The notes below the pieces were generated by a model, which was not told where the DNA came from, made no database searches, and worked only from the letters and a program-made list of their open reading frames with translations. The position numbers and the translations under genes are program-made. DNA of 64,000 nucleotides from assembly GCF_001645125.1 (NCBI RefSeq), contig NZ_LXKA01000287.1, positions 16,878-80,877 of the forward strand. Direction: 5' to 3'. Below are positions 29,017 to 37,121 of this stretch, one piece after another. How positions within the stretch are numbered: position 1 is the first letter of the stretch; each line of letters starts with the position of its first letter. Source of the DNA: Paraburkholderia ginsengiterrae (GTDB lineage Bacteria; Pseudomonadota; Gammaproteobacteria; Burkholderiales; Burkholderiaceae).

Positions 29017-29841
29017 TCAGCCCGGAGCCGCCCCCGTCAACTGCGCATACACGTCGTGCGACAGTTGCAGCAACTGAGCCCGTTCGATCCCGCCTGACAC
29101 CGCATAGCCGAAGTCGCCGTCGATCCAGTAGAACACGTTCACCGGCCCGTCCTGATACAGCTTGAACGCGGTCGTGTTGGCGTTCTGCTTGCGGCGCGAG
29201 ATGCACAGCGTGACGCGTTCGCCGTTCGGTCCGCGATACATGAACTGCGCGGTTGGGCCGTCGGCGCCGGGCAGCAGGCGTCCGCCTGACAGAGCAAAGC
29301 CGCTCTTCGAAAGAATCGGCGGATGAACGTTGGTGCCGAGCCGGTTCGAGAGCCACTGCACGAAATCCTGCTCGTGATCGGCGCGCATACCGGCCGGCCG
29401 GTCAATGGCGGGCATGTAGACCACATGCGCCACCGCCGCCTGGTGCGCGAACATTTCGGTGCTGTCCGCACTGACGGGGCGCGTGGCGGAGTGACTGTCC
29501 GCGGCGGGCGCAATCACGTCCTGTCCCATATGCGTGCCGACGCCAATGCCCACGCCCAGCACCAACGCCGCCGCCATTCCCGCGAACTGCGGCCAGTTCG
29601 CGGCCATGCGCCAGCGGCGCGGCGCGGGCGCCAGCAGGCGCTTGGGCACGGGCTCGCTCAACACGCGGTCGTAGCGCTCGTGGAACATGCTGTTCAGCGA
29701 AAAATAATCGCTGATGCGCGCGGCAAGTTCGGGATTCTGTTCGAGTGCCCGCTCCACATCCGCACGGCGTGCGTCGGACAGCGTGCCGTCCACGTACGCG
29801 TGCAGTTCTTCTTCGCCGATCGGCAAGTGTTGGTCGCTCAT
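29017..29841 (-). CDS. membrane anti-sigma factor
   Basis: 274 aa. The N-terminal sigma-binding region (EEELHAYVDGTLSDARRADVERAL, about 9-33) has the pattern of anti-sigma factors in the RskA/RsrA-like group without the zinc motif. One membrane segment (about 83-105) leads to a periplasmic domain with the pattern RPAGMRADHEQDFVQWLSNRLG. Its ATG overlaps the sigma gene stop (ATGA), so the two are co-translated. It should hold the ECF sigma factor inactive until an envelope or oxidative signal arrives. Confidence 0.88.
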   Translation of the reverse strand: MSDQHLPIGEEELHAYVDGTLSDARRADVERALEQNPELAARISDYFSLNSMFHERYDRVLSEPVPKRLLAPAPRRWRMAANWPQFAGMAAALVLGVGIGVGTHMGQDVIAPAADSHSATRPVSADSTEMFAHQAAVAHVVYMPAIDRPAGMRADHEQDFVQWLSNRLGTNVHPPILSKSGFALSGGRLLPGADGPTAQFMYRGPNGERVTLCISRRKQNANTTAFKLYQDGPVNVFYWIDGDFGYAVSGGIERAQLLQLSHDVYAQLTGAAPG

Positions 29842-30356
29842 CGCACCACCTTTAATTTTGCGCCGGGCTGCGAGCCCGCCATCAATGCCCGAAGCCGCTC
29901 GCGTCCCCGCGACAGGCGCGACATCACCGTGCCGATCGGAATGTTCAGCGCGAGCGCCACGTCGGCATAGCTCATTTCCTCGAGACCCACCAGCAGCACG
30001 ACCTCACGCTGTTCCATGGGCAGGCGCTGCAACGCGTAGTCGAGATCGCGCATTTCCAGCGAGCGGGTCTGCGCGGGCGGCACGGCGAATTCGCTTTCGT
30101 GCACGCTGTCGTCGTCGACCGCCACGTGAATCGCGCGTGCCGAGGCCTTGCGCGCCTGATTGGCAAACACGTTGTGCATGATCGTAAACAGCCACGCGCG
30201 CAGGTCGGTGCCGGGCTGGAACATGCCGGTGCGCCCGAGTGCGCGTTCGAGCGTGTCCTGCACGAGGTCGTCGGCGAGGTCGCGATTGTTGATCAGCGCG
30301 CGGGCATAGCGCCGCAGACGCGGCACGTGCTCCATCAGATCGTCACGGACATCCAT
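29838..30356 (-). CDS. ECF-family RNA polymerase sigma factor
   Basis: 172 aa with regions 2 and 4 only. Region 2 lies about 10-78 (LADDLVQDTLERAL then ARKASA), region 4 about 105-160 (LPMEQREVVLLVGLEEMSYADVALALNIPIGTVMSRLSRGRERL). It is the central gene of the stress module, between two anti-sigma-like genes. Upstream at 30436-30461 lies a copy of the motif repeated before the other units of this module, so it probably activates its own gene. Confidence 0.95.
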   Translation of the reverse strand: MDVRDDLMEHVPRLRRYARALINNRDLADDLVQDTLERALGRTGMFQPGTDLRAWLFTIMHNVFANQARKASARAIHVAVDDDSVHESEFAVPPAQTRSLEMRDLDYALQRLPMEQREVVLLVGLEEMSYADVALALNIPIGTVMSRLSRGRERLRALMAGSQPGAKLKVVR

Positions 30357-30435
30357 TTTTCATCCCAATCGTGGGGCTCGTCGTGTGCACGAGGCGGGCG
30401 CCGGCTGGCGTGGCCAGCCGACGCATTCGAACTGC

Positions 30436-30461
30436 AAACACGCGTAGCTGCATTTTATTCC
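30436..30461 (-). promoter_or_regulatory. predicted ECF promoter of the sigma factor gene
   Basis: On the minus strand GGAATAAA (30461-30454) is followed after 12 bases by GTGTTT (30441-30436). The same spaced motif occurs at three other upstream positions in this module. It lies about 80 bases before the sigma ATG. Confidence 0.65.
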
Positions 30462-30497
30462 CGTGGCTCGCATCAGATCGTGAAATACCGGCGCGGA

Positions 30498-31235
30498 TCA
30501 GCGCGTGGTCAGGGAGTCGGCCGCGCGCATCAGGCCGTGGGCGCGGGCGTCGCCGGCCACCACGAAGCGCTTCAGGCGCGCGCTCCAGAACAGCAGACGA
30601 ATATCGCCGATACGGCGGGCGTACCACTGCGGCTGCGCCCGCCCCCATTGCGCCCCCGCCGAAAGCAGCCCCACCGTCTCGTTGTCCCCGTTCATGTAGA
30701 CAAATTCGTCGATGCGCTGAAGCGGGCCGGGCGACAGCATTTTCCGGTCCACGAGGCGCAGTCCGATCGACGCGAGATTCGGCGCGTCCAGGTCGGCCCG
30801 CGTCGGCGAAGCGGCGGAAAATCCCGCGGCGGCGGTCTCGGCCAGCGCCATGACGGCGGCGTTGTTGAGCGACTGGGCGGACACCTGGGCGGTTGCCAGC
30901 CAGCCGCTTGCCACTGCCAGCGTCAGGGCGAGCGCGGCCAGCGTGTTGACGAGCTTGCGGGTGCGCCGCGTGGCGCCGATCCGGCCGAACGTGCCGCGCC
31001 ATGCACCGGCGCGGCCTGGCGCGGGTTCGTCGGTGGTTTGAAAGGCGGCCTGGACCTGCGCGTTCAGCCTGCCGTAGAACGCCACCCGGCGCGCCTCCGC
31101 CGGATCCTTGCTCAGATACGCGCGCAGAAACTCCGCGCGCTCGGGCATCAGCGTGCCGTCGGCGTAGGCCTGGATGTCAGCTTCGGAAATCGGCGAATCG
31201 GATGGGGTGTCGGTGGTCATGGCGTCGGCTTGCAT
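30498..31235 (-). CDS. second anti-sigma-like membrane protein
   Basis: About 245 aa. An N-terminal segment SEADIQAYADGTLMPERAEFLRAYL parallels the sigma-binding region of the 29017-29841 product; one membrane segment lies about 85-110. The periplasmic part (about 115-240) resembles its counterpart loosely, including a late RRIGDIRLLFWSARLKRFVVAG strand pair. The start is uncertain: ATG 31235 has a GGACA site and lies just after the predicted ECF promoter; ATG 31220 is also possible. ATG 31265 would be inside the promoter. The presence of two such proteins around one sigma factor is unusual. Confidence 0.8.
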   Translation of the reverse strand: MQADAMTTDTPSDSPISEADIQAYADGTLMPERAEFLRAYLSKDPAEARRVAFYGRLNAQVQAAFQTTDEPAPGRAGAWRGTFGRIGATRRTRKLVNTLAALALTLAVASGWLATAQVSAQSLNNAAVMALAETAAAGFSAASPTRADLDAPNLASIGLRLVDRKMLSPGPLQRIDEFVYMNGDNETVGLLSAGAQWGRAQPQWYARRIGDIRLLFWSARLKRFVVAGDARAHGLMRAADSLTTR

Positions 31236-31257
31236 CGGTTGTCCGCTATCGATGTGC

Positions 31258-31283
31258 GAACACACTCAGAGCTCGTTTATTCC
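31258..31283 (-). promoter_or_regulatory. predicted ECF promoter of the second anti-sigma-like gene
   Basis: On the minus strand GGAATAAA (31283-31276) is followed after 12 bases by GTGTTC (31263-31258). Expected transcription start is about 31250, which excludes a start codon at 31265 and fits 31235 or 31220. Confidence 0.65.
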
Positions 31284-31319
31284 CGCTTTCGACTATGTTT
31301 TTGCCGTGGCGCCGACGCA

Positions 31320-31346
31320 GGAATAAAAGCCGCGAACCCGTGGTTC
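31320..31346 (+). promoter_or_regulatory. predicted ECF promoter of the DUF4148 gene
   Basis: GGAATAAA (31320-31327), then 12 bases, then GTGGTTC (31340-31346), 40 bases before the DUF4148 ATG. With the element at 31276-31283 it forms a divergent pair with arms TTTATTCC and GGAATAAA. Confidence 0.6.
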
Positions 31347-31386
31347 TCCCTCATGCAAACCCGCACAAAACTCGCTGGAGTTCTTC

Positions 31387-31656
31387 ATGAAGAAAGTGGC
31401 TATTTCCGCATTGTCCGTCGTGGCGCTCTTTACGTTTGGCGTTTCTTCGAGCGCTTTTGCAGAGGGCAAGACGCGTGCTGAGGTGTACCAGGAATTGATT
31501 CAGGCTGAGCAGAACGGCTTGAATTACGTCACCGATACCTCGTACCCGGATGTCAATCCGATCTTCGCGCAGCAGGTCGCGCAGCACAAGGAAGCGCTCG
31601 CCGCCGAAGCACGGATGGATCACGTCGCGAGCGCGCCGGCGGTCAGCGCCAAGTGA
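31387..31656 (+). CDS. DUF4148 periplasmic protein (copy 2)
   Basis: 89 aa. A signal peptide (1-25, ending AFA) is followed by the DUF4148 core KTRAEVYQELIQAEQNGLNYV and a helical tail. A GGAG site precedes the ATG. It lies between the divergent anti-sigma gene and the peroxidase gene and is preceded by the shared ECF-type motif. This suggests that it belongs to the same stress regulon. Molecular function is unknown. Confidence 0.88.
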   Translation: MKKVAISALSVVALFTFGVSSSAFAEGKTRAEVYQELIQAEQNGLNYVTDTSYPDVNPIFAQQVAQHKEALAAEARMDHVASAPAVSAK

Positions 31657-31706
31657 GGGCCGCGATAACCGGCGCGCCAGGGGAACGGGTGCGCCGGTTA
31701 TCGGAT

Positions 31707-31732
31707 GGAATAGATCGGCGATTGATGTGTTC
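31707..31732 (+). promoter_or_regulatory. predicted ECF promoter of the peroxidase-cytochrome b561 operon
   Basis: GGAATAGA (31707-31714), 12 bases, then GTGTTC (31727-31732); the downstream half is identical to that of the 31258-31283 element. It lies about 50 bases before the peroxidase start codon. Confidence 0.6.
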
Positions 31733-31780
31733 GCCCCTATGTTTGCCCACCAGGCGCATCCATCCGAGAGAGGAGTTGTT

Positions 31781-32872
31781 GTGACCCAACCACCCGTTCC
31801 CCACGCCGCGCCGGTCTGCGTGCCATGCAGACTCGCCGCGATCGGCGCGGCCGTGCTGGCGCTCGCCGGCGGCTTTGCCTACACGGCAGGCTGGCTGACA
31901 CCCGCGCGCCTTACTGCGCCGCGCATCATCGACACGTTCCAGACGGTAGCCGGTCAGCCGCATCCGGGCTACCGGCGCAACCATGCCAAGGGGCTGTGCA
32001 TCGAGGGATATTTCGACAGCAACGGCGCGGGCGCGGCCGTTTCGCGTGCGCTGGTATTCGCGCCCGGCCGCACGCCGGTCACGGGCCGGTTTGCGGTGCC
32101 CGGCGGCAACCCGTCCGCGCCGGATACCAGCACGCCGGTGCGCAGCATGGCGTTGTTGTTCCAGTTGCCCGACGGCGAACAATGGCGCACGGGGATGAAT
32201 TCGGCCCCCGTTTTCGCGGTGCATACCCCGGAGCAGTTTTATCAGCAACTGGTCGCCGCCAAACCCGATCCGGCGACCGGCAAACCGGACCCCGCCAAAC
32301 TCAAGGCGTTTTACGCCGCGAATCCCGAAACCCGGCCGTTCCAGACCTGGGTGAAGGCGCACCCGCCGTCCTCGAGTCTGGCGAATGCCGCGTACTACGG
32401 CATCAACGCGTTCCGCTTTACGGATGCCTCCGGCTCGACGCGCGCGGTGCGCTGGGCGATGGTGCCCGAGACACCTTATGCACCGGTCACCGACGCGGAA
32501 AAGGCCGAAAAGAATTTTCTCGCGGCCGACCTCGATCAGCGCCTGCAAAACGGACCGCTGCGCTGGCATCTGATCCTGACCGTCGCGCAGGCTGGCGACC
32601 CGACCGGCGACGCCACCTTGCAATGGCCCGCCGACCGGCAGCAAATCGACGCGGGCACGCTGGTGATAGAACGCACGACGTCGCAGGAAGACGGCGCCTG
32701 CCGCGACGTCAACTTTGATCCAACGATCCTGCCGGCAGGCATCCGGCCCTCGGACGATCCATTGCTTGCGGCGCGCTCGGCCGCCTATGCACAGTCGTAT
32801 CAGCGCCGCACGCGTGAGGAAGCGCTGCATCCCGCGATTCATCAAGTCCCGTCGACCGGAGATCATTCATGA
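31781..32872 (+). CDS. catalase-related peroxidase (SrpA family)
   Basis: 363 aa from GTG 31781, chosen because AGGAG sits 5 nt before it; the longer reading from 31550 overlaps DUF4148 and is rejected. An N-terminal hydrophobic helix (about 20-38) acts as an exported anchor. The catalase fold follows: the distal-site region KGLCIEGYF-like, then the family segments FAVPGGNPSAPDTSTPVRSM and AYYGINAFRF. It is much shorter than true catalases, as usual for the family, which reduces organic peroxides in the periplasm. The haem donor is likely the cytochrome b561 encoded next (ATGA overlap). Confidence 0.9.
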   Translation: MTQPPVPHAAPVCVPCRLAAIGAAVLALAGGFAYTAGWLTPARLTAPRIIDTFQTVAGQPHPGYRRNHAKGLCIEGYFDSNGAGAAVSRALVFAPGRTPVTGRFAVPGGNPSAPDTSTPVRSMALLFQLPDGEQWRTGMNSAPVFAVHTPEQFYQQLVAAKPDPATGKPDPAKLKAFYAANPETRPFQTWVKAHPPSSSLANAAYYGINAFRFTDASGSTRAVRWAMVPETPYAPVTDAEKAEKNFLAADLDQRLQNGPLRWHLILTVAQAGDPTGDATLQWPADRQQIDAGTLVIERTTSQEDGACRDVNFDPTILPAGIRPSDDPLLAARSAAYAQSYQRRTREEALHPAIHQVPSTGDHS

Positions 32873-33408
32873 CGCCGACGCGTACCCATTTCAGTCCGCT
32901 CGCGCGTCTGCTGCATTGGACGATGGCGCCGCTCATCATCGCGATGCTGTTTATCGGCGTGGGGATGGTGGCGACCGTCTCGCGCGCGCACGACACGCTG
33001 ATTGCGATTCACCGCCCGCTTGGCATTGCACTGCTGCTGTTGGTGCTGCTGCGTGCGGGCGTGCGCCTCACACGCAGCAGCCCGCCGTTGCCTGCGGATA
33101 TGTCCGCGCCGCAGCGCAGGGTGGCCAAGGCCTCGCACCTCGTGCTGTATGCGTTGATGGCGGCGATGCCGTTGATCGGCTGGGGCATGCTGTCTGCAGC
33201 GGGCTATCCGGTCACGCTATACGGTCCGCTGCATTTGCCGCCGATCGCGCCGCATGATGTCCGTCTGTTCGCGCTGCTGCGCGCGTTGCATACGTGGCTC
33301 GCGTTCGCCTTGTTCGCGACGGTCCTGCTGCATCTCGCGGCGGCGCTGTTTCACGGGCTGATCCGCCGCGACGGCGTGTTCTCCAGCATGGCGCGCGGCG
33401 GACGTTAG
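32869..33408 (+). CDS. cytochrome b561
   Basis: 179 aa with four membrane helices and histidines at the helix ends (ARLLHWTMAPL near 14; AIHRPLGIALLLL near 46; ALHTWLAFALFATVLLHLAAALFHGL near 140-165), which bind two b haems. It should deliver electrons from the quinone pool to the periplasmic peroxidase, whose gene it overlaps by ATGA. Confidence 0.92.
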   Translation: MTPTRTHFSPLARLLHWTMAPLIIAMLFIGVGMVATVSRAHDTLIAIHRPLGIALLLLVLLRAGVRLTRSSPPLPADMSAPQRRVAKASHLVLYALMAAMPLIGWGMLSAAGYPVTLYGPLHLPPIAPHDVRLFALLRALHTWLAFALFATVLLHLAAALFHGLIRRDGVFSSMARGGR

Positions 33409-33429
33409 CTCGGGCGTGACGTCTTCACG

Positions 33430-35934
33430 TCACGCCTTGACGCGCGCCGAACGCGGATCGTAAGGCGCTTTCAGATGCACGGTGGCCGGCAGCAGGTCGC
33501 CGGCGACGTCGATCGCGTAGTGGCCGCTCGTCAGATACGCGGCATCCGCCACGCCGTCGGGATTGTTCACGTAGCCCATCGCGACCGGACAGCCGAGCGT
33601 GTGCCCGAATGCCGCCGAGCTCACGAAGCCGACCGGTTTGCCATCGCGCAGAATCGCTTCGCCGCCCCACAGCATGCGGTCGCCGGCGCCGTCGGCGGTC
33701 AGCACGACCATGCGGCGGCGCAGCGGTTCGTCGCGCAGTTTGAGCAGCGCGTCGCGGCCGCGGAACGGGATGTTCTTGTCGAGCTTGCAGGCGAACGTCA
33801 GACCCGCTTCGAACGGATTCGTGTCCGGCGTGAGTTCGCGTCCCCAGGCACGATAGCCTTTCTCGATGCGCAAGGAGTCGATCGCGTAGTAGCCCGCGTT
33901 GACGAGGCCGAACGCTTTGCCCGCAACGTGCAGCGTCTCGTACACGCCAACCGCGAACTCAACCGGCACGTACAGCTCCCAGCCCAGTTCGCCGACATAG
34001 GTGAGGCGGGTGGCGCGCACGGTCGCATAGCCGAGATCGACCTCGCGGCTCTGGCCGAAGGCAAACGCTTCGTTGCTCCAGTCCGCCTTGGACACGCTCT
34101 GCAACAGCTCGCGTGAACGCGGGCCCATCACGGCGAGCACCGCATACTGCCCCGTGACGTCGACGAGCGTGCAGTGCCGGTCGAGCGGAATGGCTTTTTC
34201 GATGGTGTCGAAATCGCGCGTGGTTTGCGCGGTGCCTGTGACGAGCAGATATTGATCGTCGGCGAGACGCGTGAGCGTGAAGTCCGACTCGTAGGTGCCG
34301 CGCTCGTTGAGCATGCCGGTGTAGACGGTGGTGCCGGTGGGCACGTCCACGTCGTTGGCGACGATCTCCTGCAGCACGCTTTGCGCGTCGCGTCCCTTGA
34401 CGAGAAATTTGGAGAACGACGTCATGTCGAACAGCGCCACGCCTTCGCGGCAAGCGCGATGTTCGGCCCCGCTCCAGGGCAGCCAGTTCTGCTGGCCGAA
34501 GGCGTAGTCGATTTTGGCCTCGGCAGGCGAGGGCGCAAAAAAGTTGGCGCGCTCCCAGCCCATCTTGCTGCCGAAACAGGCGCCGTCGTCGCGCAGCAGC
34601 GAATACAGTGGCGAGCGGCGAAACGGCCGTGCGCTGTCGAGCTCACGATTGGGCCACGGCATCGCGTAGTGCAGCCCGAGGGTTTCCTTCACGCGATCGT
34701 GCAGCCACGTGTCGTTACCGTTAAAGCGCGCGAAGCGGCGGATATCGACCGGCCACAGATCCATGGTCGGCTCGCCTGCGACGATCCATTCGGCGAGCGC
34801 CATGCCGGCGCCGCCCGCCGAGGCGATACCCATCGAATTGAAGCCCGCGCCGACGAAAAAGCGCCGCAGCTCGGGCGCTTCGCCGAGCATGAAGTTGTTG
34901 TCGGGCGTGAACGATTCCGGGCCGTTATAGAACTGCCGCACCTGCGCGGTTTCAAGCGCGGGCACGCGTTGCAGCGCATTTTCCATCAGGATTTCGAACT
35001 GATCCCAGTCGTCCGGCAGCAGTTGAAACTCGAAATTCTCCGGGATGCCGTTCATACCCCACGGCTTCGCATCCGGCTCGAAGCCGCCCATCACGAGTCC
35101 GCCCACTTCTTCCTTGAAGTAGATGAAGCCATCCGGGTCGCGCATGACCGGCAGGTCCGGATGCACGCCGGCAATGCGCTCGGTGACGATGTAGTAATGC
35201 TCGGCCGAATGCAGCGGCACCGTGACGCCACACAGGCGCCCGACGGCTTTGGCCCACTGGCCCGCGCAATTCACCACGATGTCCGCGCCGATCGTGCCTT
35301 CTTCGCCGTCCTTGTTGCGCCACGCGAGTCCGCTGACTTCGCGCGCGCCATGCGAACCGCCGGCCTTGCCGTCCTGTGCGGCGCGCGTGTGGATCGCGGT
35401 AACGCGGGTATTTTCGACGATGCGCGCGCCGCGCATGCGGGCGCCGCGCGCGAGGGCCTGGGTCAGGTCGGTGGGATTCGCCTTGCCGTCGCCGGGCAGC
35501 CAGACGGCGCCCAGCAGGTCGTCGGTGCGCATGACCGGCCACAGTTCGCCGGCTTCGCGCGGGCTGATCACGTCGCACGCCACACCGTAGGCGCGCGCGA
35601 CGGCGGCGGTGCGTTTGAGTTGCGTCATCCGCTCGGCCGTGCGCGCCACCGAGAGCGAGCCGCATTGCTTCCAGCCGGTCGCAAGGCCGGTGTCGGCCTC
35701 GAGTTCGGCGTAGAGCGCAGTGGAATAGCGGATCAGTTTCGTCATGCTCTCCTGGGCGCGCAACTGGCCGACGAGCCCGGCTGCATGCCAGGTCGTGCCG
35801 CACGAGAGCTGGCCCTGTTCGAGCAGCACCACGTCGGTCCAACCCAGTTTCGTCAGATGATAGGCAACGGAGCAGCCAATGATCCCGCCACCAATGATGA
35901 CGACGCGGGCATGGGTAGGAATGTGTGTGGACAT
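33430..35934 (-). CDS. dimethylglycine/sarcosine dehydrogenase-like flavoprotein
   Basis: 834 aa. The FAD-binding Rossmann motif VVIIGGGIIGCSVAYHL starts near residue 11. The D-amino-acid-oxidase-type domain runs to about 380, followed by a linker domain and a C-terminal GcvT (aminomethyltransferase, folate-binding) domain from about 430. This layout matches dimethylglycine and sarcosine dehydrogenases, which oxidise N-methyl groups and load them on tetrahydrofolate. It is divergent from a DeoR-type repressor with TGTGG repeats between. The exact N-methyl substrate is not determined. Confidence 0.9.
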   Translation of the reverse strand: MSTHIPTHARVVIIGGGIIGCSVAYHLTKLGWTDVVLLEQGQLSCGTTWHAAGLVGQLRAQESMTKLIRYSTALYAELEADTGLATGWKQCGSLSVARTAERMTQLKRTAAVARAYGVACDVISPREAGELWPVMRTDDLLGAVWLPGDGKANPTDLTQALARGARMRGARIVENTRVTAIHTRAAQDGKAGGSHGAREVSGLAWRNKDGEEGTIGADIVVNCAGQWAKAVGRLCGVTVPLHSAEHYYIVTERIAGVHPDLPVMRDPDGFIYFKEEVGGLVMGGFEPDAKPWGMNGIPENFEFQLLPDDWDQFEILMENALQRVPALETAQVRQFYNGPESFTPDNNFMLGEAPELRRFFVGAGFNSMGIASAGGAGMALAEWIVAGEPTMDLWPVDIRRFARFNGNDTWLHDRVKETLGLHYAMPWPNRELDSARPFRRSPLYSLLRDDGACFGSKMGWERANFFAPSPAEAKIDYAFGQQNWLPWSGAEHRACREGVALFDMTSFSKFLVKGRDAQSVLQEIVANDVDVPTGTTVYTGMLNERGTYESDFTLTRLADDQYLLVTGTAQTTRDFDTIEKAIPLDRHCTLVDVTGQYAVLAVMGPRSRELLQSVSKADWSNEAFAFGQSREVDLGYATVRATRLTYVGELGWELYVPVEFAVGVYETLHVAGKAFGLVNAGYYAIDSLRIEKGYRAWGRELTPDTNPFEAGLTFACKLDKNIPFRGRDALLKLRDEPLRRRMVVLTADGAGDRMLWGGEAILRDGKPVGFVSSAAFGHTLGCPVAMGYVNNPDGVADAAYLTSGHYAIDVAGDLLPATVHLKAPYDPRSARVKA

Positions 35935-36203
35935 GTGTGGGAATGCGTGGAAAAAGTCTCCATAGATTGCCGCAAAAAAACACGAAATGCAACGAGTAGT
36001 GGGTGGTGTTGGAATTGCCGTTGTGTCATGCCGCCGTCACATTGAGGAATGCGTCACCGCGATTTGGCCAAGGTGTGTGGATGATCGCCGGCATCGCAAG
36101 CACTGCCGTGCGAGGTGTGGTTTTGGTTGGAAATGTGTGGCTATTTAACCCGCCGAATCGTGACTTTTGCTAGACTCCGGCCAATCGTCACTCTTCCATT
36201 GCC

Positions 36204-36998
36204 ATGTTCTCCAGCCAGCGCCAAGCCGAGATCCTGCGGCTCGTTCGTGAGCAGCGCACCTGCACGATTACCGATCTGGCCGGCCGTTTCGGCGTGTCGG
36301 ACGAGACCATCCGCCGCAATATCAAGCCGTTGATCGCGGACGGCCTGCTGATCAAGGTCCACGGCGGCATCATGTTGCCCGAGCGTCTCGACGAGCCGCC
36401 GTTCCAGCGGCGCATGGTGTCGAGCCAGGAGGGCAAGCAGGCGATCGGCGCGCGCATCGGCGAACTGGTGCGGGACGGCGATTCGCTGATCCTGGAGGGC
36501 GGCACGACCTGTCTGCACATTGCCCAGGCGCTCGCCGCGCGCTCGCGGCTCACGGTCGTGACCAACTCCATCGAGGTCGCCCGCGTACTGGCGTCGCGCA
36601 ACGGCAACCGGGTATTTATCGCAGGCGGCGAGTTGCGGGCCGACGATTGCGCGGCGGTGGGCGACAGCGCGCTGGCTTTCCTGCGTCAATTCCACGTGCG
36701 CTATGCGATCGTGTCGGTCACCGCGATCGACATGCAGGGCCGGTTCATGGACGCGCTGCCCGCCGACGCGGCGTTTTCGCTGGCGGCCTTCGCGCAGGCC
36801 GAGCGGCGCGTCGTCGCGGCGGATTGCGCGAAGTTCGGGCATAGCGCGCTGGTGCACGCGTTCGGCGCGGAAGGCGTCGATCTGCTGGTGACAGATCAGG
36901 CTCCGGCGCCCGCGCTTCAGCAAGTGTTCGCGGCCGCCGGGCTGGAGCTCATGGTGGGTACGCAGGCGCCGCCACAGCCCATTCCATCCAACGCGTAA
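36204..36998 (+). CDS. DeoR-family transcriptional regulator
   Basis: 264 aa. The N-terminal winged helix-turn-helix (TITDLAGRFGVSDETIRRNI, about 20-40) precedes a phosphosugar-type sensor domain with GGTTCLHIAQAL and VTNSIEVARVLA patterns. It is transcribed away from the dehydrogenase-like gene and is the likely local regulator. DeoR proteins usually sense sugar phosphates; an N-methyl-compound role here is inference from position only. Confidence 0.9.
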   Translation: MFSSQRQAEILRLVREQRTCTITDLAGRFGVSDETIRRNIKPLIADGLLIKVHGGIMLPERLDEPPFQRRMVSSQEGKQAIGARIGELVRDGDSLILEGGTTCLHIAQALAARSRLTVVTNSIEVARVLASRNGNRVFIAGGELRADDCAAVGDSALAFLRQFHVRYAIVSVTAIDMQGRFMDALPADAAFSLAAFAQAERRVVAADCAKFGHSALVHAFGAEGVDLLVTDQAPAPALQQVFAAAGLELMVGTQAPPQPIPSNA

Positions 36999-37121
36999 AA
37001 TGGCCGGTTACCACAGGCATTTGATGCCCGGCCGCCATGCGCCGGCAGACGCGTACCGTCTGCCGAACTGACTCCTTGCCCGGCCGGCTGCCTCCGCAGG
37101 CTTGAATAGGATTGGACGCCG

